Assembly (NCBI RefSeq): GCF_022832385.1
Contig: NZ_JALHLE010000002.1
Location: 124,001-188,000 of the forward strand
Origin: Novosphingobium album (ex Hu et al. 2023)
GTDB lineage: Bacteria; Pseudomonadota; Alphaproteobacteria; Sphingomonadales; Sphingomonadaceae
Direction of reading: 5' to 3'
Length of the DNA stretch: 64,000 nucleotides
Part shown: positions 27,379 to 36,186 of the stretch, one piece after another
How positions within the stretch are numbered: the first letter of the stretch is position 1
Layout: every line of letters begins with the position of its first letter
The notes under the pieces: model-generated
Told to the model about the DNA's origin: nothing
Databases searched by the model: none
What the model saw: only the letters and a program-made list of their open reading frames with translations
Translations under genes and position numbers: made by a program

Positions 27379-28668
27379 TCAGTCCACGAAGGGATCGCGC
27401 ACGAGGATAGTGTCCTCACGCTCGGGGCTGGTGGATACCAGCGCAACCGGGGTTTCGATCAGTTCCTGCACGCGCTGGATATACTTGATCGCCTGCGCCG
27501 GAAGATCGGCCCACGAGCGGGCACCGGCAGTCGTGCCCTGCCAGCCGTCCATTTCCTCGTAGATCGGTTCGACTGCGGCCTGATCGGCGGCGTGGCTGGG
27601 AAAGTAGTCCAGCACCTTTCCGTTCAGGCGGTAGCCGGTGCAGATCTTCACTTTCTCGAAGCCGTCGAGCACGTCGAGCTTGGTCAGTGCGATGCCGGTC
27701 ACGCCCGAGATCGCGCAGGACTGGCGCGTTAGCACCGCATCAAACCAGCCACAGCGCCGCTTGCGGCCGGTGACAGTGCCGAACTCATGGCCACGCTCGC
27801 CGAGGCGCTGACCGGTTTCGTCCTCCAGTTCGGTCGGGAACGGGCCCGAGCCGACGCGGGTGGTGTAGGCCTTGACGATGCCGAGCACGAAACCGGTCGC
27901 CGAAGGGCCAAGGCCCGAGCCGCTGGCTGCAGTGCCCGAGACGGTGTTCGAACTGGTCACGAAGGGATAAGTGCCGTGGTCGACATCGAGCAGCACGCCC
28001 TGCGCACCTTCGAACAGGATGCGGGCACCTGCCTTCCTGACCTTGTTGAGCCGCTTCCATGTGACCTGCGCGAACTGCAGCACGAAGGGCGCGATCTCGC
28101 GCAGTTCGTTGAGCAGTGCCTCGCGGTCGACCGGCGGCTGGCCGAAACCGGCGCGCAGCGCGTCGTGGTGGGCGCAGAGACGGTCCAGCTGCGGCTCAAG
28201 CGCATCGAGGTGCGCAAGGTCGCACACGCGAATCGCGCGGCGACCGACCTTGTCTTCGTAGGCCGGGCCAATGCCACGCCCGGTAGTGCCGATCTTGCCG
28301 GCACCGGCAGCGGCTTCGCGCAGCCCGTCGAGCTCGCGGTGAACAGGCAGGATCAATGGGCAATTGTCCGCGATCGCGAAGTTCTCGGCGTTGATTTCCA
28401 CGCCCTGCCCGCGCAGCTTCTCCACCTCGGCCTTGAGCGCCCAGGGGTCCAGAACCACGCCATTGCCGATGATCGACAGCGTGCCGGTGACGATGCCCGA
28501 AGGCAGCAGCGAGAGCTTGTAGACCTGCTCGCCGACAACGAGCGTATGGCCGGCGTTGTGGCCGCCCTGGAAGCGCACCACGGCATCGGCGCGGCTTGCC
28601 AGCCAGTCGACGATCTTGCCCTTGCCCTCATCGCCCCACTGGGCGCCGATCACGGTTACGTTGGCCAA
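27379..28668 (-). CDS. purA: adenylosuccinate synthetase
   Basis: This 429-residue enzyme makes adenylosuccinate from IMP, aspartate and GTP. The GTP loop [14 protein letters not shown] is at residues 7-20. [19 protein letters not shown] and [13 protein letters not shown], where other synthetases have glycine-rich contact loops, are also present. Length is normal. An L,D-transpeptidase gene follows after four bases. The strand switch to an esterase gene lies about 200 bp upstream. Confidence 0.97.
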   Translation of the reverse strand: MANVTVIGAQWGDEGKGKIVDWLASRADAVVRFQGGHNAGHTLVVGEQVYKLSLLPSGIVTGTLSIIGNGVVLDPWALKAEVEKLRGQGVEINAENFAIADNCPLILPVHRELDGLREAAAGAGKIGTTGRGIGPAYEDKVGRRAIRVCDLAHLDALEPQLDRLCAHHDALRAGFGQPPVDREALLNELREIAPFVLQFAQVTWKRLNKVRKAGARILFEGAQGVLLDVDHGTYPFVTSSNTVSGTAASGSGLGPSATGFVLGIVKAYTTRVGSGPFPTELEDETGQRLGERGHEFGTVTGRKRRCGWFDAVLTRQSCAISGVTGIALTKLDVLDGFEKVKICTGYRLNGKVLDYFPSHAADQAAVEPIYEEMDGWQGTTAGARSWADLPAQAIKYIQRVQELIETPVALVSTSPEREDTILVRDPFVD

Positions 28669-28866
28669 CGTTTGACGCTTTCACTGCTGATTTGAAGTCC
28701 GCCGCGCGCCCTAGGGGAGTCGGACGCCGAGAGCAAGGCGCGGGTGACGATATGTGGCAATATGATTGCACTGAAACGGTTTGTCACAGCTTCGATATTG
28801 CCCGGGCGCAACCATAGGCCGATCATGTACGCGACCGGATTAGCCCTTGAAGTGAGAACCTTGCGC

Positions 28867-29721
28867 ATGTTGAAGCTCCTCGCAGCCGCGCTGGCGATCG
28901 CTCTCGCAACCACGCCGCTGGCCGCCGCGCCGAATGCAGCGCAAGAGACGGCCATCGCCTACGGTCCCGACAGGCTCCAGACTCTCGACTTCACACCCGC
29001 TCTGCAAGTCCACGGCCCCGCCCCGCTGATCCTGTTCGTCCACGGCGGCGGCTGGAAGCGCGGCGACAAGGACAATGCCACCGGCCGCTGGAAAGCACCG
29101 CACTTCACCAGTGAGGGCTATGCCTTCGCCTCGATCGACTACCGGCTCGTTCCCGATGCCACGGTGGAGCAGCAGGCACAGGACGTGGCAGACGCCCTAG
29201 CCGCGCTGCTCAAACGGTCGCGCGAACTCGGCATCGCGCCGGGCAAGACAGTGCTGATGGGGCATAGCGCGGGAGCACATCTGGTCGCGCTGGTCGGCAC
29301 CGATCCACGCTATCTGCGCAAGGCCGGACTTTCCTACCGGGATTTGGCGGGAGTCGTCCCCATTGACGGCGCAGCCTACGACGTACCCGCACAGATCGCC
29401 CAGAGCGGCCGGTTCATGCGCAAGACCTACCTGCAGGCCTTCGGAGAGGGCAGCCCGCGCCAGCTTGCGCTCTCACCCACGGCACAGGCCGCCTCGCCCA
29501 ACGCCCCATCCTTCCTGCTGCTCCACGTCCAGCGTGCAGACGGAATTGCGCAGGCAAAGGAACTGGAAGCGGCCCTGCGCAAGGCCGGAACCCGCGTCGA
29601 GCGGCATGCCCTCGAGGGCAAGGGCCTGCGCGGCCACATGGAAATCAACCGCGATCTCGGCGATCCAGACTATCCGGCCACCACCATCGTCGACGGCTGG
29701 CTGGCCCGAACAGTGCACTAA
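28867..29721 (+). CDS. exported alpha/beta hydrolase (esterase-like)
   Basis: This 284-residue secreted hydrolase begins MLKLLAAALAIALATTPLAAA. The oxyanion motif is FVHGGGWKRGD, the nucleophile elbow GHSAGAHLVAL, and a histidine near LRGHMEIN completes the triad. This pattern matches the hormone-sensitive lipase and carboxylesterase group (BD-FAE-like). The ATG at 28867 was preferred since it starts the signal peptide. Its stop overlaps the stop of the convergent SnoaL gene by four bases. Substrate unknown. Confidence 0.85.
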   Translation: MLKLLAAALAIALATTPLAAAPNAAQETAIAYGPDRLQTLDFTPALQVHGPAPLILFVHGGGWKRGDKDNATGRWKAPHFTSEGYAFASIDYRLVPDATVEQQAQDVADALAALLKRSRELGIAPGKTVLMGHSAGAHLVALVGTDPRYLRKAGLSYRDLAGVVPIDGAAYDVPAQIAQSGRFMRKTYLQAFGEGSPRQLALSPTAQAASPNAPSFLLLHVQRADGIAQAKELEAALRKAGTRVERHALEGKGLRGHMEINRDLGDPDYPATTIVDGWLARTVH

Positions 29722-30218
29722 GCCGGACGGCGCGTCGCGGCGGGCACGGTATCACGAGGCGGCATGACCGGTGGCGGGCCGAAATCCGGCTCGTCAAAAT
29801 ACGTGCCGGAAAGGTCGTGCGGGCCGGTGTAGAGCACCTGATAGAGCCGCCAGCCGAAGCGCCAGCGGTCTCCCTCGTGGACGAAGTGCTCGAAGTAGCG
29901 GCCAAGCGTGAGATTGGTGCGGCCGTCCTGCCACTGGCATTGCTCGGAGACCATGGTCCGTCCCGACGCGCGAGCGGTTCCTTCGATCGAGAGGATCGGT
30001 GTCTGGAAGGTCATGAACACGCGCCCGGCGGTGGCGATGATGCCGGCGAAGGCCTCGACGATTGACGCCCTGCCCTCCAGCACCATGCCCGCGATGCGCC
30101 ACTCAGCCTGCCCGGCGAAGCAATCTCCAAACGACTGCAGGTCCTTGCGCCACACCGCATCGGCATAGCGCGCATGCAATTGGCGAATGCCCGCCTCGGC
30201 TGCTGCGAATTGCGGCAT
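29718..30218 (-). CDS. SnoaL-like (NTF2 fold) protein
   Basis: This 166-residue protein has a cone-shaped NTF2 fold pattern: an N-terminal helix (IRQLHARYADAVWRKD), a segment with FAGQAEWRIAG, then strands ending in WRFGWRLYQVLYTG. Such proteins serve as isomerases, hydratases or small ligand-binding proteins, often in catabolism of polycyclic compounds. No unambiguous catalytic residue can be named. It ends stop-on-stop with the esterase gene and lies between purA and hisZ. Confidence 0.78.
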   Translation of the reverse strand: MPQFAAAEAGIRQLHARYADAVWRKDLQSFGDCFAGQAEWRIAGMVLEGRASIVEAFAGIIATAGRVFMTFQTPILSIEGTARASGRTMVSEQCQWQDGRTNLTLGRYFEHFVHEGDRWRFGWRLYQVLYTGPHDLSGTYFDEPDFGPPPVMPPRDTVPAATRRPA

Positions 30219-30285
30219 CGTCTTCCCTCCCTCTCCCGTGGGCGGAGAGAGTGGCAGTTTTACAGGCGCGCGGAAAGCCGCCGTT

Positions 30286-31416
30286 TCAGAGCGGAATGGC
30301 CTCGCCGTGCTCGAGCCGGTGTGAGCAGCCAAGTGCAACCGCATCGTCGCTCTTGCTGAGCGCAGCCACGGTCGCCCAGCCAATTGCCCGCAAACGCGCA
30401 GCCACGGCGCGGTCATGGCCAAGCGGCAGGAACAGTGCCTTGCGCTCGGGCATCCCGGCCACGAGCGCATCGATCAGCGGATCGGGATAGAGCGAGAACC
30501 CGGCGGCGGGTTCGCCCGCCTCGTCCCCGGCACTGCCCAGGATTTGATATGTGCCGCCACGCCCGAGCGCTCCGGAAATTCCCTCGGCATAGATCATGAA
30601 GCCGAACCATGACTGGTATTCGAAACCATGACGCTCCGAAGGATCGAGCGTCAGGCGGGCAGAACCGTCCACGCGTGCGGCGATCTCGCGCAGCCCGGCG
30701 ATGCGGCTGGCTAGCACGCTTCCGGTATCGAAGGCGGCCAGCCGCTCGATCGCGGTTTCAAACGGCCCGACGGCGTAGAGCAGCGGCAGGTAGGCCTCGC
30801 CGCCCGCATCGACCAGCCCGCCCGCGTCCTTCGCGTCGAGCATCTGGCGCACGGCATCGATCTTAGCCGCGCCCAGAGGCAGCGGACCGGCGGACAGCGT
30901 ATCGACCAGATCGGGCAGTGTGAAGTCGACCGAAATACCGGTCGCCCCGGCTGCACGCAGCGCTTCGATGGCGATCTCTACCAGTTCGGCGGCGGCAGCC
31001 ACGGTGTCCGTCCCGATGAGCTCGGCGCCGAGCTGCAACCGCTCACGCGTGGGATCGAGCCCGTCGCCCTTGATCGTGACGACCTGCCCCGAATAACACA
31101 GCCGCAGTGGACGCGGCGCACCGGCCAGTCCGGTTGCGGCTATGCGCGCGACCTGCGCGGTGATGTCCGAGCGCAGCGCCAGCATCCGCAGCGACGCAGG
31201 ATCGACGAAGCGGAACATACGCCGCACCTGCACACCCGCCATGCGGCTGGCCAGCGACTTCTCGAATTCGAGCATCGGCGTTTCGACGCGCTCATAGCCA
31301 TGGCCCGCCATGACATCGAGCGCCGCGCGGCGCACCCGCTGGGACGCCGCCGCCTGCTGCGGCAGCCGGTCCCCCAGCCCCTCGGGGAGAAGATCGCGAT
31401 CGGTATCCTGCATCAT
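30286..31416 (-). CDS. hisZ: ATP phosphoribosyltransferase regulatory subunit
   Basis: This 376-residue protein resembles class II histidyl-tRNA synthetase but lacks the tRNA-binding anticodon domain. It activates the short form of HisG in the first step of histidine synthesis. Typical segments are LLPEGLGDRLPQQAA, ETPMLEFEKSLA, RSDITAQVARIA and a C-terminal GRGGTYQIL. The length (near 380) and absence of the C-terminal domain favour HisZ over HisS. Two adjacent ATG codons serve as start; AAGGG precedes the first by eight bases. hisG is not in the window. Confidence 0.9.
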   Translation of the reverse strand: MMQDTDRDLLPEGLGDRLPQQAAASQRVRRAALDVMAGHGYERVETPMLEFEKSLASRMAGVQVRRMFRFVDPASLRMLALRSDITAQVARIAATGLAGAPRPLRLCYSGQVVTIKGDGLDPTRERLQLGAELIGTDTVAAAAELVEIAIEALRAAGATGISVDFTLPDLVDTLSAGPLPLGAAKIDAVRQMLDAKDAGGLVDAGGEAYLPLLYAVGPFETAIERLAAFDTGSVLASRIAGLREIAARVDGSARLTLDPSERHGFEYQSWFGFMIYAEGISGALGRGGTYQILGSAGDEAGEPAAGFSLYPDPLIDALVAGMPERKALFLPLGHDRAVAARLRAIGWATVAALSKSDDAVALGCSHRLEHGEAIPL

Positions 31417-31549
31417 GGCCGCGCCCTTAGCGGGCTGAGGCAGGAATGTCGAATGGGTTGGCGCGCGGTCGTGCTCATCCATACCTGCGAGCCCCGTAAC
31501 CATTGTTCGAAACCTCCTCCCAATCAAGCCTGCGCCAGAATGCCGCGTC

Positions 31550-32305
31550 ATGAGGCACGACGAACCAGACGATCCCGAGGCCGTTAAACGGGCCGCGCAC
31601 TTGCCCCCGCGCGGCTTCCCTGACGACGACGAGGAGGAAACCGCCGACGATTCCGCTGAATCGGCCGGTTTTGGCAGTCTGCTGAATATTGGCGCGCCCA
31701 AATCCGGGAAGGCGCCGGTCGTCGCGATCGAAGCGGCCGAAATCGCTGCAGCAGCCCGCGATGTCCAGTTGCATGCATCGGGGGATCTTTACGGTTCCGG
31801 CGAGCCGTTGCGAGAAACCAACGTGGTAGACTTTGCTTCGACGAGCGCTGGCGAACAGGACCTTTCGCCCGCCGAGGCGGAGCGTCGTCTGAGTGCTTCG
31901 GTGGTGAATGCACCGGAACAAACGCCGGATGATGTAAAGGCACGGTGCAGGCGGGTCCTCCCCGAAGCCTCTTTCGGTATGGCCGAAGCCGATATGTCCA
32001 TGAACAGCGGCGAAGCCTCGCAAGTCCCGGAAACAGTCGGGGGTGCGGGAGAATCATCTGATGCCGAGGCAAATATCCCTGCCGACGAAGCCAGCGGCCC
32101 CGATGACTATCACAGATATGCGTTGGATCCCGAGCAAGGCGCAGCAGGAGCTGCTGCGAGCATCGCCCTGCTGCACGCAACCGAACCTCCCGCACACGGC
32201 CACCGGCTGCGCGCGCAGATCGGCGCGTCACTGCAGCCGGAGGACGAACCCGAAAGCTGGATCATGGGCCTGCTGCGCCGGATTTTCGGCTGGATTTGGC
32301 AGTAA
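31550..32305 (+). CDS. acidic hypothetical protein with amphipathic C-terminus
   Basis: This 251-codon frame encodes a strongly acidic, probably disordered protein rich in Asp, Glu and Ala, with the C-terminal ending GLLRRIFGWIWQ that could form an amphipathic or membrane-surface helix. I do not recognise a family. The ribosome site is weak, and the region upstream is shared with the divergent hisZ leader, so the evidence that it is a gene is modest. No competing gene on the other strand is more convincing. If it is not real, the stretch 31417-32417 has no gene. Confidence 0.5.
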   Translation: MRHDEPDDPEAVKRAAHLPPRGFPDDDEEETADDSAESAGFGSLLNIGAPKSGKAPVVAIEAAEIAAAARDVQLHASGDLYGSGEPLRETNVVDFASTSAGEQDLSPAEAERRLSASVVNAPEQTPDDVKARCRRVLPEASFGMAEADMSMNSGEASQVPETVGGAGESSDAEANIPADEASGPDDYHRYALDPEQGAAGAAASIALLHATEPPAHGHRLRAQIGASLQPEDEPESWIMGLLRRIFGWIWQ

Positions 32306-32417
32306 CGATCTGCACATGGTCCGATAGCGCGAACAACGAGCCATTGTCTGAAGACGCAACACCGCGCCGGATCAACGGATCCACGCTCGCATTCCCGTTT
32401 CAGGATGGCCAGACGCC

Positions 32418-34076
32418 CTAAAGGCCCAGTTCGTACAATGCACGTTCCACCACTTCCCGCGCAGCAGTGGGAGCATAGGGGAACGAGTTGAAGAACATTG
32501 CGGCACTGAGCTGCGGATCCTTGCTCCGCGCCTTCCCCAACCACGCTCCCGCTTCCGGCGCATTTCCGGCCAGATGCGAGGTCAGGGCGGCGATCAGTTC
32601 GATATGCTTGTGTGCACCCGGCATCTTCGCCGCCCGCACGCCGAAACTGGCAGCCTTCTCGAAATCGCCGAACTGCACATGCGTCAGCGCCCGCGCCGAC
32701 ACCATCGCATAGGCCAGCGGATCGAGTGGACTGAGATCGAGAGCAAGCGCCAGATCGCGGTCCGCCCGTTCGGCGCTGCCTGCGATCGTGCCCACCAGTC
32801 CCCGGTTGTACACGCCTTGCGCGTAATTGGGGCTAAGGCTGGTCGCCCGGTCGAACCAGTCGAGACTATCCTGCAGATTGCCATCGAGCCAGCAGCAACG
32901 GCCGACATTGAAATGCGCAAACGGATCGAGCCGGTCAGCCTCTACGGCGCGCTGCGCCAGCATCCGGGCCTTTTCTGCCTCTGCCTCGGGATCGCCGCCA
33001 TAGAGCAGGAACGCGTTCTGGAAATGCGTGAACGAGCGTCCGCCGAGCGCCAGCGAGAAATAGGGATCGAGTGCCAGGGCCTGATCGAACAGGCCTGCCG
33101 CCTGCGCGTTGTCAGCCTTGTTGAACCGGTACATGTGATCGAGCCCAAGGTGAAAGGACGACCAGGCGTCCAGTGCGGATGCCGGCCTTCCGCGTGCCAG
33201 ACGTGCTTCGTTCTGCGGGATCAGCACCGCAAGATTGGTAATCACGTGCGAGGCGATCTCGGGCCTCAGCTGCTGCAGGCCGCGCATCTCGCCCCGGTAG
33301 CGCTCTGCCCAGACCAAGCTGCCATCGGATGTGTCGGCCAGCGTCACGCTGACGGTCACATCCGGGCCCGCCCGCTCGATCGTTCCAGTGACACAATAGC
33401 GCACACCGAAGGCACGGCCGACGCTAACGGGATCAGCATCGGCGCCGCGGAACCGGAAGCTCGACCCCCGGGCGATCACGAAAAGCGAATGCAGCCGCGA
33501 CAGGTCCATGATGAGATCGGCGGGCAGGGCATCGGCGATAATGTCGTGCGGCCCCGGCTCACCCAGCAACTGAAAGGGAAGCACCGCCAGCGTCGGGCGC
33601 CCATCGCGGCGCTCACTGCCGGCGGCGGCGCGCTCCGGCTCGGTGACAGAGGCCATCAGTCCCGGCACTGCCTGCTCTTCCTGCCGTTCGATGGCCGCCA
33701 GCCCCACAAAACGAAAGCCTTTGCCATGGATGGTCCGGATGAGGCGCTGCTGGCTGCCATCGTCGCCAAGCGCCTTTCGCGCCGCCTTGATGCGTGCGGC
33801 AACGGCGGATTCCGAAACAATCCGGCCGTCCCAGATCTTTTCGACAAGCTCGTCCTTGCTCACGAGCCGGTCGAGGTTCTGCACCAGAAGGATCAGCAGC
33901 GAGAGCACTTGCGGCTCGACCGGGACGCGCGTTCCCGCCGCGCGCAGTTCAAACCGCGCCGTGTCCAGCTCGAAACCTTCGAAGCGGTACGTAAAGGAAC
34001 CGGATGCCGGCAATCGGGGCTCCTCTTCATGAATATTCACGAAAAGGTCAGACATCTTCACGTCAACGTCAAGCAT
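32418..34076 (-). CDS. HilA/CadC-like transcriptional regulator with TPR domain
   Basis: This 552-residue protein begins with an OmpR-type winged helix (about residues 30-125: VEPQVLSLLILLVQN, HGKGFRFVG). A middle domain starts TLAVLPFQ, as in TolB-N-like domains of adenylate-cyclase-type regulators. The C-terminal half has tetratricopeptide repeats (KADNAQAAGLFDQALALDP). No membrane helix is visible, so it is soluble like HilA rather than membrane-bound like CadC. An alternative start is MSDLFVNIHEE at 34055. It diverges from the tautomerase gene across 72 bp and may control it. Confidence 0.82.
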   Translation of the reverse strand: MLDVDVKMSDLFVNIHEEEPRLPASGSFTYRFEGFELDTARFELRAAGTRVPVEPQVLSLLILLVQNLDRLVSKDELVEKIWDGRIVSESAVAARIKAARKALGDDGSQQRLIRTIHGKGFRFVGLAAIERQEEQAVPGLMASVTEPERAAAGSERRDGRPTLAVLPFQLLGEPGPHDIIADALPADLIMDLSRLHSLFVIARGSSFRFRGADADPVSVGRAFGVRYCVTGTIERAGPDVTVSVTLADTSDGSLVWAERYRGEMRGLQQLRPEIASHVITNLAVLIPQNEARLARGRPASALDAWSSFHLGLDHMYRFNKADNAQAAGLFDQALALDPYFSLALGGRSFTHFQNAFLLYGGDPEAEAEKARMLAQRAVEADRLDPFAHFNVGRCCWLDGNLQDSLDWFDRATSLSPNYAQGVYNRGLVGTIAGSAERADRDLALALDLSPLDPLAYAMVSARALTHVQFGDFEKAASFGVRAAKMPGAHKHIELIAALTSHLAGNAPEAGAWLGKARSKDPQLSAAMFFNSFPYAPTAAREVVERALYELGL

Positions 34077-34148
34077 CGCCTGCCATGACGCTGTATTTCC
34101 TGACTATCGGAAGCAACCGATAGAAATCAGATTTTGAGGAGATTGGAA

Positions 34149-34373
34149 ATGCCGCTCGTAACTATCGATGTCATCAAGGACGTGTTCACGCCGGATCAGA
34201 AGCAGGAACTGATCAGCAAGGTGACCGAGGCCATGGTCTCGGTCGAGGGCGAAGCCCTGCGGGGTGTGACCTGGGTCCGGATCATGGAAGTCGAACAGGG
34301 CGACTGGGCCATCGGCGGGCAAATGCTCGGCGCAGGCGACGTCCACGCCATGGCGGGCAGGAAAGCCGCCTGA
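34149..34373 (+). CDS. 4-oxalocrotonate tautomerase family protein
   Basis: This 74-residue protein starts MPLVTIDV; after methionine removal Pro1 is the catalytic base of the 4-OT fold. Such enzymes ketonise enol intermediates in aromatic ring-fission pathways. The start follows GAGGAGATTGGAA. The C-terminal part ([14 protein letters not shown]) is longer than classical 62-residue 4-OT. It diverges from a HilA-like regulator gene, and no meta-cleavage genes flank it, so the substrate cannot be given. Confidence 0.85.
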   Translation: MPLVTIDVIKDVFTPDQKQELISKVTEAMVSVEGEALRGVTWVRIMEVEQGDWAIGGQMLGAGDVHAMAGRKAA

Positions 34374-34435
34374 AGCGATCGGGAAAGAGGGGCGGCGGCC
34401 CGGGTGCTGCCCCCTTCGACCCGCTCTGCATACGA

Positions 34436-34469
34436 AAAGGGCCGGTGCCTCATGGCACCGGCCCTTTCC
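34436..34469. terminator. bidirectional terminator between the tautomerase and serA
   Basis: AAAGGGCCGGTGCC and GGCACCGGCCCTTT form a long hairpin with an intervening CTCAT loop. On the minus strand the stem is followed by TTTTCG past serA; on the plus strand CCCTTTCCG follows the tautomerase gene. Position between convergent stop codons fits a shared terminator. Confidence 0.85.
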
Positions 34470-34493
34470 GTTGGAAGTTTGATTACCGGCGGA

Positions 34494-36083
34494 TCAGGCG
34501 AACTTGAGCGCCTTGACCATCTTCACGCCCGGCAGCGCGCAGGCGGCTTTCAGCACGGTTTCGGGCACTTCAGTATCGACCGACAGCAGCAGCACCGCCT
34601 CGCCGCCCGCTTCACGGCGACCGAGGTTGAAGGTGCCGATGTTGATACCATTCTCGCCCAGCAGGGTGCCGATGCGGCCAATGAAGCCCGGAGCGTCCTC
34701 GTTGACGATGTACATCATGTGGCCGGCGAGCTCCGCCTCCACCTTGATGCCGAACATCTCCACCAGGCGCGGTTCCGAGTTGTTGAAAAGGGTGCCCGCA
34801 ACCGAACGCTCACCGGCTTCGGTCTTCACCGAAACGCGGATCAGCGTGTGGTAGTCACCCTCGCGCTCGGTCTTCACTTCGCGCACCTCGAGGCCGCGCT
34901 CCTTGGCGAGGTACGGTGCGTTGACCATGTTCACCGTGTCCGACTGGACCCGCATGAACCCGGCGAGGACGGCAGCCACCATCGGCTTCATGTTGAGTTC
35001 GGCCGCAGCGCCTTCGGTATGGATCGAGATCCGCGGGATCGAATCGCGGGTCAGCTGGCCCACCATCGAACCCAGCATTTCCGCCAGCTTCATGTAGGGC
35101 TTGAGCTTCGGCGCTTCCTCGGCAGAGAGCGAAGGCATGTTGAGCGCGTTGGTGACGCCGCCGTTCACGAGATAGTCGGCAAGCTGCTCGGCCACCTGCA
35201 GCGCGACGTTGACCTGTGCCTCGGTAGTCGAAGCGCCCAGGTGCGGCGTGCAGATGAAGTTCTTGGTGCCGAACAGCGGCGATTCCTTGGCCGGTTCGGT
35301 CTGGAACACGTCGAGTGCAGCGCCGGCGACATGGCCGGAGTCCAGCATATCTTTGAGCGCGGCTTCATCGACGAGACCGCCACGCGCGCAGTTGATGATA
35401 CGCACGCCCTGCTTGGTCTTGGCGAGGTTCTCGCGGCTGAGGATGTTGCGGGTCTGGTCGGTAAGCGGCGTGTGCAGCGTGATGAAATCGGCACGCTCGA
35501 GAAGCTGGTCGAGTTCGACCTTCTCCACGCCCATTTCCACAGCGCGCTCGGGCGTCAGGAACGGGTCGAAGGCGACGACCTTCATCTTGAGTCCCAGCGC
35601 GCGGCTGGCAACGATCGAACCGATATTGCCCGCGCCGATCAGGCCGAGCGTCTTGCCGGTGACTTCAACGCCCATGAAGCCGTTCTTCGGCCACAGGCCC
35701 TGCTGGGTCTGCGCGTTGGCTTCGGGGATCTGGCGGGCCAGCGCGAAGATCATGGCGATGGCATGCTCGGCGGTGGTGATCGAGTTGCCGAAAGGCGTGT
35801 TCATCACGACGACGCCCTGCGCCGACGCGGCCGGGATATCGACGTTGTCCACGCCGATACCGGCGCGGCCGATGACCTTGAGGTTCTTCGCCGCAGCGAG
35901 AATTTCCTTGGTCACCTTGGTCGAGGAACGGATGGCCAGACCATCGTATTCGCCGATGCGGGCGATGAGCTGTTCCGGCGTCTCGCCGGTGATCACGTCG
36001 ACGTCGCAGCCACGCGCTTCGAAGATGCGGGCGGCATTGGGGTCCATCTTGTCCGAAATGAGGACTTTGGGCTTGGTGGTCAT
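34494..36083 (-). CDS. serA: D-3-phosphoglycerate dehydrogenase
   Basis: This 529-residue long-form enzyme oxidises 3-phosphoglycerate in serine synthesis. The NAD-binding loop GLIGAGNIGSIVAS, the arginine-containing INCARGG and the catalytic histidine of TPHLGASTTEA are present. The C-terminus carries an allosteric substrate-binding domain and an ACT domain (VNEDAPGFIGRIGTLLGENG), as in other 500+ residue SerA, so serine feedback is possible but not certain. serC lies upstream on the same strand, 103 bp away with a palindromic repeat between them. Confidence 0.97.
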   Translation of the reverse strand: MTTKPKVLISDKMDPNAARIFEARGCDVDVITGETPEQLIARIGEYDGLAIRSSTKVTKEILAAAKNLKVIGRAGIGVDNVDIPAASAQGVVVMNTPFGNSITTAEHAIAMIFALARQIPEANAQTQQGLWPKNGFMGVEVTGKTLGLIGAGNIGSIVASRALGLKMKVVAFDPFLTPERAVEMGVEKVELDQLLERADFITLHTPLTDQTRNILSRENLAKTKQGVRIINCARGGLVDEAALKDMLDSGHVAGAALDVFQTEPAKESPLFGTKNFICTPHLGASTTEAQVNVALQVAEQLADYLVNGGVTNALNMPSLSAEEAPKLKPYMKLAEMLGSMVGQLTRDSIPRISIHTEGAAAELNMKPMVAAVLAGFMRVQSDTVNMVNAPYLAKERGLEVREVKTEREGDYHTLIRVSVKTEAGERSVAGTLFNNSEPRLVEMFGIKVEAELAGHMMYIVNEDAPGFIGRIGTLLGENGINIGTFNLGRREAGGEAVLLLSVDTEVPETVLKAACALPGVKMVKALKFA

Positions 36084-36099
36084 GTTTCAAATCCTATCG

Positions 36100-36180
36100 T
36101 CACCCCGGCAAAAACCGGGAACGTGGGCCGCAACCGCGGCATGCGAAGGAGAGCGGTCCCGGCCTTGGCCGGGACGGCGT
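36100..36180. repeat. REP-like palindromic element between serC and serA
   Basis: Two inverted repeats lie close together. The first is CCCGG, a short spacer and CCGGG (36104-36119). The second is GTCCCGGCC then TT then GGCCGGGAC (36156-36175), a perfect nine-base stem. Both resemble the short palindromic units common in sphingomonad intergenic DNA. The pair sits in the serC-serA gap and may form an RNA structure that tunes the ratio of the two enzymes. Confidence 0.7.
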
Positions 36181-36186
36181 TGAATA

